DNA of 23,048 nucleotides from an uncultured Pseudomonadota bacterium. Lineage in GTDB: Bacteria > Pseudomonadota > Gammaproteobacteria > Burkholderiales > Usitatibacteraceae. The notes under the pieces are model-generated. The model worked only from the letters and a program-made list of their open reading frames with translations, was not told the origin of the DNA and made no database searches. A program made the position numbers and the translations under genes. Within the stretch, counting starts at the first letter, position 1. The number at the start of each line of letters is the position of its first letter. The stretch is taken from assembly GCA_937898635.1 (NCBI GenBank), contig CALEJW010000040.1:1-23048 (forward strand), in the 5' to 3' direction. Of the stretch, positions 7,952-14,854 are shown piece after piece.

Positions 7952-7968
7952 GGACGGAAGGCCGGCCC

Positions 7969-9882
7969 ATGCAGGATCGCGCCTTCGAGCCCAGCCTCGC
8001 CGCCCTGAAGGATTGGCGCGAGGACGTGGCGTCCGCCCTCGCGGGGCTGCGGCGCTGGGCGCTCCTCAATCGCCTCGCCGAGGAGCAGTCGGGCATGCGG
8101 CTCGCCCACCTCGAGCGGCGCCTCGCCACGGACCGGCTGTCCATCGCCTTCGTGGCGGAGGTCTCGCGGGGCAAGAGCGAGCTCGTGAACGCGCTCTTCT
8201 TCGCCGACCTCGGCAGCCGCCTCCTGCCCTCGGGCGAGGGGAACACGACCCTCTGCCCCACGGAGATCCTCCACGACCCGTCGCGCCCGCCCTCGGTCCG
8301 GCTGCTGCCCATCGAGACGCGCGAGACGCCGCGCGCGCTGCGTGAATTCATCGCCGAGTCCGAGGGCTGGCAGGAGTACCCGCTCGACCCCTCCCGCCCG
8401 GAGGGGCTCGCCGGCGCGCTGGCGGTGCTCTCCGAATCGATGACCGTCCCCGCTTCCCACGCGGCCAACCTCGGGATCGCGGCCGAGGAGGGCGCGCGCG
8501 TCGAGATCCCGCGATGGCGCTACGCGATCGTGAACTTCCCCCATCCGCTCCTCTCGATGGGGCTCACGATCCTCGACACGCCCGGCCTCGCGGCGCTGCG
8601 CGCGGAGCCGGAGCTTTCGATGCACCGCCTGCAGGACGCCGACGTCGTCGTCTTCATGCTCGCCGTGGACGAGGCGCCCGCGCGGGCCGACCTCGCGCTG
8701 TGGCGGGAGCACGTGGAGCCCATGGAGGGCCTCGGGCACACGCGCTACGTGGTGCTGAACAGGATCGACGCCCTGCGAGACGAAGCGGGGGACGAGGCGG
8801 AGTTCCTCGCGCGGATCGACCAGCGGGTGCGCGAGACCGCGGAGGCGCTGCGCGTCGATCCGACGCAGGTCTTCGCGCTCTCCGCCCGCCAGGGCCTCGA
8901 GGCGCGCTTCGCGGGCGACGGCGACGCGCTCGCCAAGAGCCGCGTCTACCGCCTGGAGCAGTCCCTCGCGCGCGGGCTCCTGAACGCGCGCCGCGCGAGC
9001 CACTCGACCTCCGTGCGGGCGGAAGTCCGCTCGCTGCTCGCCGAGACGCGCGCCCTCCTCGAGAGCCGGCGGGCCTTCGTCGTGGAGCAGCTGAAGGACC
9101 TGGGGGGCCTTCAGGGCCGCAACCAGAAGCTCGTGGACACGCTGGGCCGCAAGACCGCCGACGAGCGGCTTCGCATCGAGGACGCCAAGGCCGCGCTCAT
9201 CGGCCTGCGCTCGGTCCACAACCGCCACGCGGACGAGCTCGCCCTGCTCCTCGACCCCAACTCGGCGCGCGAGGCCGGCATCCGCGCGCGCGCGGCACTC
9301 CTCTCGGCCACCTTCAGCGGCCGCATCGGCGAGACGGTGGACGCCTACTTCCGCGAGATCCGCGAGCGGATCGCGCGCGCCGTGGTCGTGATCGGCGAGG
9401 TGAAGGCCATGATGGCGACGGTGAACCGCCGCTTCGCCGACTCCTGGGGACTCTCGCCCGTCGAGGTGGCGCCCTTCTCGACCGACCGCTTCCCGATGGA
9501 GCTCGACCGCCTCGAGGAGCTGTGCGCGCGCGACTTCCGCAGCGCGACGAGCCTGCTCACGCGCGGGCGCCGCACGCTCGCCGCGCTCTTCTTCGACACG
9601 GTGGCGCTCAAGACCATCCACGTGTTCGAGATCGCCGACCGCGAGGTGCGCGCCTGGATGAACTCCTTCATCCGCCCCCTGGAGGCGCAGGTGAGCGCCT
9701 ACCAGGACCAGGCCAACGCGCGCATCGAGGGGATGGCGAGGATCCGGGACGCCGAGTCCGGGCTCGTCGAGCGAATCGAGGGCCTCGAGCGCTTCGTGCG
9801 CGAGTGCGACTCGCTGGTGGGCGACTGGGAGGCGCACGACCAGCGCCTGGCCGGCCTGCTGGAGGCGGGCTCGCGGCGCTAG
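7969..9882 (+). CDS. dynamin-like GTPase
   Basis: 637 residues from ATG 7969, which has GGAAGG 7 bases upstream. An earlier ATG (7948) overlaps the mutM stop as ATGA but lacks a ribosome site. The GTPase domain shows the P-loop AEVSRGKS (63-70), a switch I-like TTLCPTE (93-99), G3 DTPG (203-206), G4 NRID (264-267) and a G5-like SAR (305-307). The remaining ~320 residues are mainly charged helix with coiled-coil character, as in dynamin stalks. No clear transmembrane segment is seen. The P-loop has Ala in place of the first Gly and Glu after GKS; related proteobacterial dynamin-family proteins, as I recall them, are similar. Bacterial dynamins remodel or bind membranes, but the function of this subgroup is unknown to me. 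It is cotranscribed with mutM and converges on the ferredoxin gene. Confidence 0.88.
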   Translation: MQDRAFEPSLAALKDWREDVASALAGLRRWALLNRLAEEQSGMRLAHLERRLATDRLSIAFVAEVSRGKSELVNALFFADLGSRLLPSGEGNTTLCPTEILHDPSRPPSVRLLPIETRETPRALREFIAESEGWQEYPLDPSRPEGLAGALAVLSESMTVPASHAANLGIAAEEGARVEIPRWRYAIVNFPHPLLSMGLTILDTPGLAALRAEPELSMHRLQDADVVVFMLAVDEAPARADLALWREHVEPMEGLGHTRYVVLNRIDALRDEAGDEAEFLARIDQRVRETAEALRVDPTQVFALSARQGLEARFAGDGDALAKSRVYRLEQSLARGLLNARRASHSTSVRAEVRSLLAETRALLESRRAFVVEQLKDLGGLQGRNQKLVDTLGRKTADERLRIEDAKAALIGLRSVHNRHADELALLLDPNSAREAGIRARAALLSATFSGRIGETVDAYFREIRERIARAVVVIGEVKAMMATVNRRFADSWGLSPVEVAPFSTDRFPMELDRLEELCARDFRSATSLLTRGRRTLAALFFDTVALKTIHVFEIADREVRAWMNSFIRPLEAQVSAYQDQANARIEGMARIRDAESGLVERIEGLERFVRECDSLVGDWEAHDQRLAGLLEAGSRR

Positions 9883-10148
9883 CGGGGCGCGCGGGCGACG
9901 CCCGAGGCGAGGAGCCTCTCGTACTTGGCGCGCAGCTCCTCCTGCGACTCCTTCCACATCGGGTCGAGCGGGATGCAGTCCACCGGGCACACCTCGCGGC
10001 ACTGCGGCGCGTCGAAGTGCCCCACGCATTCCGTGCACTTTCCCGGATCGATCACGTAGATCTCGGGGCCGGGCGCGATCGCGCCGTTGGGGCACTCGGG
10101 CTCGCAGACGTCGCAGTTGATGCACTGGTCCGTGATCTTGAGGGCCAT
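9879..10148 (-). CDS. Alvin-type 2[4Fe-4S] ferredoxin (YfhL family)
   Basis: 89 residues with two [4Fe-4S] motifs. The first is CxxCxxCxxxCP with Cys9, 12, 15 and 19. The second is Cys38-x2-Cys41-x8-Cys50-x3-Cys54-Pro, followed by an extra Cys58. The eight-residue insertion in the second motif and the C-terminal helix after residue 62 are hallmarks of the Allochromatium vinosum-type low-potential ferredoxins. It is a soluble electron carrier with unknown partners here. It starts 10 bases after coaD, with GAGG about 8 bases before the ATG, in the conserved rsmD-coaD-ferredoxin order. Its TAG stop shares the palindrome CTAG with the stop of the convergent GTPase gene. Confidence 0.96.
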   Translation of the reverse strand: MALKITDQCINCDVCEPECPNGAIAPGPEIYVIDPGKCTECVGHFDAPQCREVCPVDCIPLDPMWKESQEELRAKYERLLASGVARAPR

Positions 10149-10158
10149 GCCCCGCGCC

Positions 10159-10662
10159 TCACTCGCCCGGCGACGGCCGGCCGACCTTCTCGCGGATGCG
10201 CTCCGCGGTCACGGGGTGCACGAAGGCGGTGATGTCGCCGCCCAGGACCGCGATCTCGCGCACGATCGTCGCCGAGAGGAAGAGGTAGCGGTCCGAGGGC
10301 GTGAGAAAGAGCGTCTCGACCCCGGGCGCGAGCGTGCGGTTCATGCCGGCGAGCTGGAACTCGTACTCGAAGTCCGACACCGCGCGCAGGCCCCGCAGGA
10401 TCACGCCCGCCTGGTGCTCGCGCACGAACTCCGAGAGGAGCCCCGCGAAGCCCAGGACCTTCACGTTGGGGTAGGCGGCGAGCACCTCCTTCGCGATCGC
10501 GACGCGCTCGTCGAGCGAGAAGAAGGGGCGCTTCGCCTGGCTGTGGGCGACGCCGACGATCACCTCGTCGAAGAGGCGCGAGGCGCGCTGCACGAGGTCC
10601 TCGTGGCCGTTGGTGATCGGGTCGAAGGTGCCGGGATAGACGGCGCGCTTGATGGTCGTCAT
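10159..10662 (-). CDS. coaD: phosphopantetheine adenylyltransferase
   Basis: 167 residues, the normal length. It catalyses the penultimate step of coenzyme A synthesis, adenylating 4'-phosphopantetheine. The nucleotidyltransferase signature GTFDPITNGH covers residues 11-20 with the catalytic His20. LRGLRAVSDFEYEFQLAGMN and the C-terminal LSATIVREIAVLGGD are the substrate-binding motifs. The ATG at 10662 overlaps the rsmD stop as ATGA and has a strong GGGGAGG site 7 bases upstream inside rsmD. An open frame continues far upstream, but that stretch is rsmD read in another frame. Confidence 0.98.
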   Translation of the reverse strand: MTTIKRAVYPGTFDPITNGHEDLVQRASRLFDEVIVGVAHSQAKRPFFSLDERVAIAKEVLAAYPNVKVLGFAGLLSEFVREHQAGVILRGLRAVSDFEYEFQLAGMNRTLAPGVETLFLTPSDRYLFLSATIVREIAVLGGDITAFVHPVTAERIREKVGRPSPGE

Positions 10663-11282
10663 GGTCCCGCCTCCCCGGCGGTGTTTCCCGCGAAGGCGAG
10701 GAGCGCGAAGCGCGCGGCGCCCGCGGCGCCTTCGCGAAGCCTCGTCCAGGCCGCGCCGGGCAGGCGCGGCGCCGTGCCCGCCTCCACGTAGACCCTCGCG
10801 CCCGGATTGAGCCTTCCCTCGAGCGCCTCCAGCACGGGCCCGGCGAGGTCCGTGGCGTAGGGCGGATCGACGAAGGCGACGTCGAAGCGCTCGCCGTCCA
10901 GCCGGAGCCAGGCGAGCGCATCGGCCTGCACCACCTCGAGCCCCTGCGAGGCGCCGAGCTCGCGCGCCGATTGGCGCAGCTGCTCGCAAACCTTGCGGTC
11001 GCGCTCGACGAGCACGACCCGCGCGGCCCCGCGCGACTTCGCCTCGAAGCCGAGGGCCCCGCTGCCCGCGAAGAGGTCGACGCAGGCGAGACCGTCCAGG
11101 CGCTGGCCCAGCCAGTTGAAGAGGGTTTCGCGCACCCGGTCCGGCGTCGGGCGCAGGCCGGCGGCATCGGGGAAGCGCAGGACCCGGCTTCGCCATTGGC
11201 CGCCCACGATCCGCAGGCGATTGGCTCCCGCGCCGGCGCGGGCCGGCCTCGGATCCGTGGCGATTCGGCGCGCGGCGGTCAT
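10659..11282 (-). CDS. rsmD: 16S rRNA (guanine(966)-N(2))-methyltransferase
   Basis: 207 residues. It methylates G966 of 16S rRNA during 30S assembly. The N-terminus NRLRIVGGQWRSRVLRFPD and GLRPTPDRVRETLFNWL are the family signature. SAM motif I is VDLFAGSGALGFEA (68-81) and the catalytic motif is DPPY (139-142). The first ~20 residues are Ala/Arg-rich and could be trimmed by a later start, but none has a better ribosome site. It is first in the rsmD-coaD-ferredoxin run and divergent from ftsY, as in many proteobacteria. Confidence 0.96.
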   Translation of the reverse strand: MTAARRIATDPRPARAGAGANRLRIVGGQWRSRVLRFPDAAGLRPTPDRVRETLFNWLGQRLDGLACVDLFAGSGALGFEAKSRGAARVVLVERDRKVCEQLRQSARELGASQGLEVVQADALAWLRLDGERFDVAFVDPPYATDLAGPVLEALEGRLNPGARVYVEAGTAPRLPGAAWTRLREGAAGAARFALLAFAGNTAGEAGP

Positions 11283-11347
11283 CGCGGGCGATGATACCGT
11301 AAAATATTCGCGTTCCTTCCCGCGAGCGGCGTTCCGGCCCGCCTCCC
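11283..11347. promoter_or_regulatory. divergent rsmD/ftsY promoter region
   Basis: A 65-base gap whose first half is A/T-rich against the GC-rich surroundings. On the plus strand TAAAAT (11300-11305) is a -10 candidate for ftsY. On the minus strand TATCAT (11291-11296) or TATTTT (11302-11307) could serve rsmD. Neither has a good -35. If TATCAT is used, rsmD mRNA would be nearly leaderless. ftsY has no Shine-Dalgarno sequence before its ATG. Confidence 0.45.
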
Positions 11348-12295
11348 ATGTTCTCCCTCGGATCGAAGAAGACGGACGAGTCGGCCGCGCCCGACTGGAA
11401 GTCCCGCCTGAAGCGCGGGCTCGCGCTCTCGGGCGAGCGCCTGCGCAAGGCCGCGCTCGTCTTCAAGGCGCACCCGAAGATCGACGAGGCGCTCTACGAG
11501 GCCCTGGAGGCCCAACTCCTCGCCGCCGACGTGGGCGTGCACGCGGCCGCGCACCTCATCGCGACGCTGCGCAAGGCCGCGCGCGACAAGCGCCTCGAGC
11601 ACGCGCAGGAGCTCGAGGCGGAGCTCAAGCTCGCCCTGGCCGCCCTCCTCGCGCCGCTCGAGAAACCGCTGGCCGGGGCGCTCCCGAAGCCCTTCGTGAT
11701 CCTGCTCGCGGGCGTCAACGGCGCCGGCAAGACCACGACCATCGCCAAGCTCACGCGGCTCTTCCAGTCCCGGGGGCTCTCGGTGCTGCTCGCGGCGGGC
11801 GACACCTTCCGCGCCGCCGCGCGCGAGCAGCTGCAGGCCTGGGGCGAGCGCCACGGCGTCACCGTCATCGCGCAGGAGGGCGGCGACTCCGCCGCGGTCA
11901 TCTTCGACGCCATCCACTCGGCCCGCGCCAGGGGAATCGACGTGGTCCTCGCCGACACCGCGGGGCGGCTGCCGACGCAGCTGAACCTCATGGAGGAGAT
12001 CCGCAAGGTCAAGCGCGTCATCGCCAAGGCCGACGCCCTGGCGCCCCACGAGACCTGGCTCGTCCTCGACGCGAACACCGGCCAGAACGCGGTCGCCCAG
12101 GTGAAGGCCTTCGACGGCGCGCTCGCGCTCACCGGCCTCGTCGTCACCAAGCTCGACGGCACCGCCAAGGGCGGGGCGCTCGCCGCCATCGCCCGCGAGC
12201 ACCCGGTGCCGATCCGCTTCATCGGCATCGGCGAGAAGGCCGACGACCTGCGACCCTTCGTGGCCTCGGAATTCGTGGACGCCCTCTTCGAATGA
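11348..12295 (+). CDS. ftsY: signal recognition particle receptor FtsY
   Basis: 315 residues. FtsY is the SRP receptor GTPase that docks ribosome-SRP complexes at the inner membrane. The N domain spans roughly residues 20-105. The G domain shows GVNGAGKT (122-129), GDTFRAAA (151-158), DTAGR (203-207) and TKLDGTAKGG (267-276). The N-terminal acidic A domain of E. coli is almost absent: only about 20 residues precede the N domain. FtsY here should therefore rely on its amphipathic start for membrane contact. Its TGA overlaps the ftsE ATG as ATGA, and ftsY-ftsE-ftsX is a classic operon. Confidence 0.98.
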   Translation: MFSLGSKKTDESAAPDWKSRLKRGLALSGERLRKAALVFKAHPKIDEALYEALEAQLLAADVGVHAAAHLIATLRKAARDKRLEHAQELEAELKLALAALLAPLEKPLAGALPKPFVILLAGVNGAGKTTTIAKLTRLFQSRGLSVLLAAGDTFRAAAREQLQAWGERHGVTVIAQEGGDSAAVIFDAIHSARARGIDVVLADTAGRLPTQLNLMEEIRKVKRVIAKADALAPHETWLVLDANTGQNAVAQVKAFDGALALTGLVVTKLDGTAKGGALAAIAREHPVPIRFIGIGEKADDLRPFVASEFVDALFE

Positions 12296-12954
12296 TCCGC
12301 TTCTCCGCGGTCACCAAGCGCTATCCCGGCGGGCACGAGGCGCTGCGCGACGCCACGGTGGAGGTGGGCGCGGGCGAGATGGTCGTGGTGACGGGGCCCT
12401 CGGGCGCGGGGAAGTCCACCTTCCTCAAGCTCGCCTCCGGCATCGAGCGCGCCACGCGCGGCAGCGTCCTCGTGAACGGCCACAACCTCTCCTCGCTCGG
12501 CGAGACGGCGCTCGCGATCCTGCGCCGCAACATCGGCTTCGTCTTCCAGGACCACAAGCTGCTCTTCGACCGCAACGCCCGCGACAACGTGGCGCTTCCG
12601 CTGCGCATCGCCGGGGCGAGCGCGGACGAGTCGGGCCGGCGCGTGCGCGCCGCCCTCGACAAGGTCGGGCTCCTCGACAAGGAGCGCGCCATGCCCGTCA
12701 CGCTCTCGGGAGGGGAGCAGCAGCGCCTGTGCATCGCGCGCGCCATCGTGAACCGGCCCGGCATCCTCGTGGCCGACGAGCCCACGGGGAACCTCGACGC
12801 GGATTCCTCGCGCGCGATCCTCGACCTCTTCGTCTCCTTCCACCAGGTCGGGGTGACGGTGCTCCTGTCCACGCACGACGAGGCCTCGCTCGCGCGCCTG
12901 GACGCGCGGCGGCTCGCGATCCGCGGCGGCGTCCTCGCCGCGCCCGGCCCGTGA
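12292..12954 (+). CDS. ftsE: cell-division ABC transporter ATP-binding protein FtsE
   Basis: 220 residues. It is the ATPase of FtsEX, which controls peptidoglycan hydrolases at the septum. Walker A is GPSGAGKST (35-43), the Q-loop is FVFQDHKLL, the ABC signature is LSGGEQQR (138-145), and Walker B is LVADEPTGNLD (159-169), followed by the H-loop His in LLSTHDE. YPGG near the N-terminus is typical of FtsE. The ATG at 12292 overlaps ftsY by 4 bases. A much longer open frame exists upstream but is ftsY in another frame. Its stop overlaps the ftsX GTG start. Confidence 0.98.
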   Translation: MIRFSAVTKRYPGGHEALRDATVEVGAGEMVVVTGPSGAGKSTFLKLASGIERATRGSVLVNGHNLSSLGETALAILRRNIGFVFQDHKLLFDRNARDNVALPLRIAGASADESGRRVRAALDKVGLLDKERAMPVTLSGGEQQRLCIARAIVNRPGILVADEPTGNLDADSSRAILDLFVSFHQVGVTVLLSTHDEASLARLDARRLAIRGGVLAAPGP

Positions 12955-13862
12955 GCGCCTGGTTTCGCCTGCACCGGCTCGCGCTGGCCGACGCCGCGCG
13001 CCGCCTCGCCGCCCAGCCGCTCGCGAGCGGCCTCGCGGTCGCCGTGATCGCGCTCGCCGTGGCCCTGCCGGTGCTCGCCGCGGCCCTCGTGGCGAGCGTG
13101 GCGCCGGCGACGGCGGGCTTCGACACGGACCCGCACGTGAACGTCTTCCTAGCGCTGGAGGCGACCGACGAGGACGTGCGACGGATCGAGGCGGCGCTCA
13201 AGGCCCACCCGGACACCGCGTCGCTTCGCTTCGTGCCGCGCGCGAAGGCGCTCGAGGAGCTCAAGGCCACCTCGCACCTCGCCGAGCTGCTCGCCAACCT
13301 CGAGCGAAACCCCTTGCCGCACGCCTTCTCGGTGCGCACGCGCACGAGCGACCCGGCCCGGCTCGGCGCCGCCCGCGCCGCCTGGGCCGCGCTCCCCGGC
13401 GTCGACCAGGTCTCGGCGGAGTTCGAGTGGGCCGAGAAGATCTCCCGCTGGACGCGCTTCGCCGAACGGGCGCTCGCGGCATTTGCGGCGGTGCTCGCCG
13501 CGGCGGTCCTCTTCATCGTCGGCCACCTGATCCGCCTGCAGGTCCTCACCAGGAGGGACGAGATCGAGGTGAGCCAGCTCATCGGGGCGACGGCGGCGGA
13601 TGTCCGGCGGCCGTTCCTCTATCACGGCTTCCTCCAAGGGCTGGCGGCCGGCGCGGGCGCCCTGGGGCTGGCGGGGGGAGTGGTGGCCTGGCTCAACGCC
13701 GAGCTGCAGGCCCTCACTTCCAGTTATGCCTATGAATTCAAAATAGTTTTTCTGGAGCTGCCGGTGATGGCGGGGGTAGTCCTCGGAGTGGCCCTGCTCG
13801 GGATCGTGGGCGCCTGGCTGTCCGTTTCCCGGGAGCTCAGGCAGTTTTCCGGGAAGTCCTGA
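12951..13862 (+). CDS. ftsX: cell-division protein FtsX
   Basis: 303 residues from GTG 12951, which overlaps the ftsE TGA as GTGA. Four membrane segments are visible: about residues 28-50, one after WTRFAERALAAF, one around LAAGAGALGLAGGVVAW, and one at VMAGVVLGVALLGIVGAWL. A periplasmic domain of roughly 110 residues lies between the first and second. This matches the FtsX layout, where the periplasmic loop activates septal peptidoglycan hydrolases or their adaptors. The conserved RRDEIEVSQLIGAT segment follows membrane segment 2. The stretch 13722-13752 is notably A/T-rich compared with the rest of the gene. rpoH follows 66 bases later. Confidence 0.95.
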   Translation: MSAWFRLHRLALADAARRLAAQPLASGLAVAVIALAVALPVLAAALVASVAPATAGFDTDPHVNVFLALEATDEDVRRIEAALKAHPDTASLRFVPRAKALEELKATSHLAELLANLERNPLPHAFSVRTRTSDPARLGAARAAWAALPGVDQVSAEFEWAEKISRWTRFAERALAAFAAVLAAAVLFIVGHLIRLQVLTRRDEIEVSQLIGATAADVRRPFLYHGFLQGLAAGAGALGLAGGVVAWLNAELQALTSSYAYEFKIVFLELPVMAGVVLGVALLGIVGAWLSVSRELRQFSGKS

Positions 13863-13878
13863 GGAACCCCGGCCGCCC

Positions 13879-13905
13879 TTAGCACTCAAATGTCGCGAGT
13901 GCTAA
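13879..13905. promoter_or_regulatory. CIRCE operator (HrcA-binding site) upstream of rpoH
   Basis: A perfect inverted repeat TTAGCACTC-N9-GAGTGCTAA (arms 13879-13887 and 13897-13905, spacer 13888-13896). It is identical to the CIRCE consensus, including the 9-base spacer. CIRCE is bound by the repressor HrcA, which is kept active by GroEL and released during heat stress. It starts 16 bases after the ftsX stop and overlaps the predicted rpoH promoter. hrcA itself is not in the window. Confidence 0.95.
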
Positions 13906-13908
13906 AAT
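13879..13908 (+). promoter_or_regulatory. rpoH promoter overlapping the CIRCE site
   Basis: TTAGCA (13879-13884; 4 of 6 to -35) and TAAAAT (13903-13908; 5 of 6 to -10) are separated by 18 bases. The -35 is the start of the left CIRCE arm, and the -10 shares its first three bases with the right arm, so HrcA binding would block polymerase. The predicted start near 13914-13916 leaves only about 15 bases before the rpoH ATG. Confidence 0.6.
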
Positions 13909-13915
13909 ATGGCTT

Positions 13916-13920
13916 GGAGG
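13916..13920 (+). promoter_or_regulatory. ribosome-binding site of rpoH
   Basis: GGAGG lies 8 bases before ATG 13929 and decides the start. The in-frame ATG at 13890 falls inside the CIRCE spacer and has no ribosome site. Confidence 0.85.
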
Positions 13921-13928
13921 ATGAACGA

Positions 13929-14783
13929 ATGACCAGCACGACCTTTCCCGTCCTGTCACCGATTTCCAGCCTGGAGTCCTACATCCAGGCGGTGAACGCG
14001 ATTCCGCTGCTCAGCGCGGAACGCGAGGTGGCGCTCGGCCGCCGCCTGCGCGAGAAGGAGGACCTTTCCGCCGCCCGCGATCTCGTGCTCTCCCACCTGC
14101 GGCTGGTGGTTTCCGTCGCCCGCAACTACATGGGCTACGGCCTGCCGCAGGCCGACCTGATCCAGGAAGGCAACATCGGCCTCATGAAGGCCGTGCGCCG
14201 CTTCGACCCGGGCCGGGGAGTGCGCCTGGCTTCCTTCGCGATCCACTGGATCAAGGCCGAGATCCACGAATACATCCTGCGCAACTGGCGCCTGGTGAAG
14301 GTCGCCACCACCAAGGCGCAGAGGAAGCTCTTCTTCAACCTGCGCAGCATGAAGACCTCCACGGCGACCCTCTCCCCCGACGAAGTCCGCAGCATCGCGA
14401 AGACCCTCGACGTGAAGGAGTCGGACGTGGTCGAGATGGAAAGCCGCATGCAGGGACGCGACCTGAGCGTCGATCCCCTGCCCGAGGACGGCGAGGAGCG
14501 CGTCGGCCCGATCGCCTTCCTCGCCGACACGGCCGAAGGCCCGGCCGAGGCCGTCGAGCGGCACCAGACCGAGGGGCTCGAGGCGCAGGGGCTCGCGAAC
14601 GCCTTGTCTTCCCTCGACGACCGCAGCCGGCGCATCGTGGAAGCGCGCTGGCTCGCGCCGGAGGGCGACTCGAGGACGCTGCACGAGCTCGCCGACGAGT
14701 TCGGCGTCTCCGCCGAGCGCATCCGCCAGATCGAGGCGAAGGCGCTGCAGAAGATGAAGGGGCACCTCGCCTCGCTGCGCTGA
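13929..14783 (+). CDS. rpoH: RNA polymerase heat-shock sigma factor RpoH (sigma-32)
   Basis: 284 residues, the usual sigma-32 length. Region 2 contains LRLVVSVARNYMGYGLPQADLIQEGNIGLMKAVRRFD and the -10 recognition segment FAIHWIKAEIHEYILRNWR. The RpoH box QRKLFFNLR (131-139), specific to heat-shock sigma factors, follows directly. Region 4 near the C-terminus has the helix-turn-helix LHELADEFGVSAERIRQIE that reads the -35. RpoH directs transcription of chaperone and protease genes. The start is ATG 13929 because of the GGAGG site. The gene has its own CIRCE-overlapped promoter and may also receive read-through from ftsEX. A bidirectional terminator follows. Confidence 0.97.
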   Translation: MTSTTFPVLSPISSLESYIQAVNAIPLLSAEREVALGRRLREKEDLSAARDLVLSHLRLVVSVARNYMGYGLPQADLIQEGNIGLMKAVRRFDPGRGVRLASFAIHWIKAEIHEYILRNWRLVKVATTKAQRKLFFNLRSMKTSTATLSPDEVRSIAKTLDVKESDVVEMESRMQGRDLSVDPLPEDGEERVGPIAFLADTAEGPAEAVERHQTEGLEAQGLANALSSLDDRSRRIVEARWLAPEGDSRTLHELADEFGVSAERIRQIEAKALQKMKGHLASLR

Positions 14784-14807
14784 CGCAGCCGCCAGACGAT
14801 TCAATGG

Positions 14808-14845
14808 AAAGGGCCGCGGCGTGCCGCGGCCCTTTGCCTTTTTGC
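14808..14845. terminator. bidirectional intrinsic terminator between rpoH and sco
   Basis: A perfect 12-bp stem (14808-14819 and 14824-14835) with loop CGTG. On the plus strand it ends in TTT and is followed by GCCTTTTT. On the minus strand the stem ends in TTT followed by CCATT. It lies 24 bases after the rpoH stop and 19 bases after the sco stop on the other strand, so it can serve both convergent genes and is stronger for rpoH. Confidence 0.85.
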
Positions 14846-14854
14846 GGCGCCGCT

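Noticed and set aside
7948..7968. ATG at 7948 overlapping the mutM stop as the start of the GTPase
   Set aside because: No ribosome site precedes it, whereas ATG 7969 has GGAAGG at good spacing. It is still possible through translational coupling.
7849..10125. Very long minus-strand open frame opposite the GTPase gene
   Set aside because: High GC content leaves antisense frames open; its residues are Arg/Ala/Gly/His-rich with no domain pattern, and the plus-strand gene has clear GTPase motifs.
13890..13928. Earlier in-frame ATG for rpoH at 13890
   Set aside because: It lies in the CIRCE spacer, upstream of the predicted transcription start, without a ribosome site; GGAGG points to ATG 13929.
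13909..13932. Tiny upstream frame (ATG 13909 or 13921) ending in TGA over the rpoH ATG
   Set aside because: Neither ATG has a properly spaced ribosome site, and the first lies before the predicted mRNA start; the overlap is probably chance.
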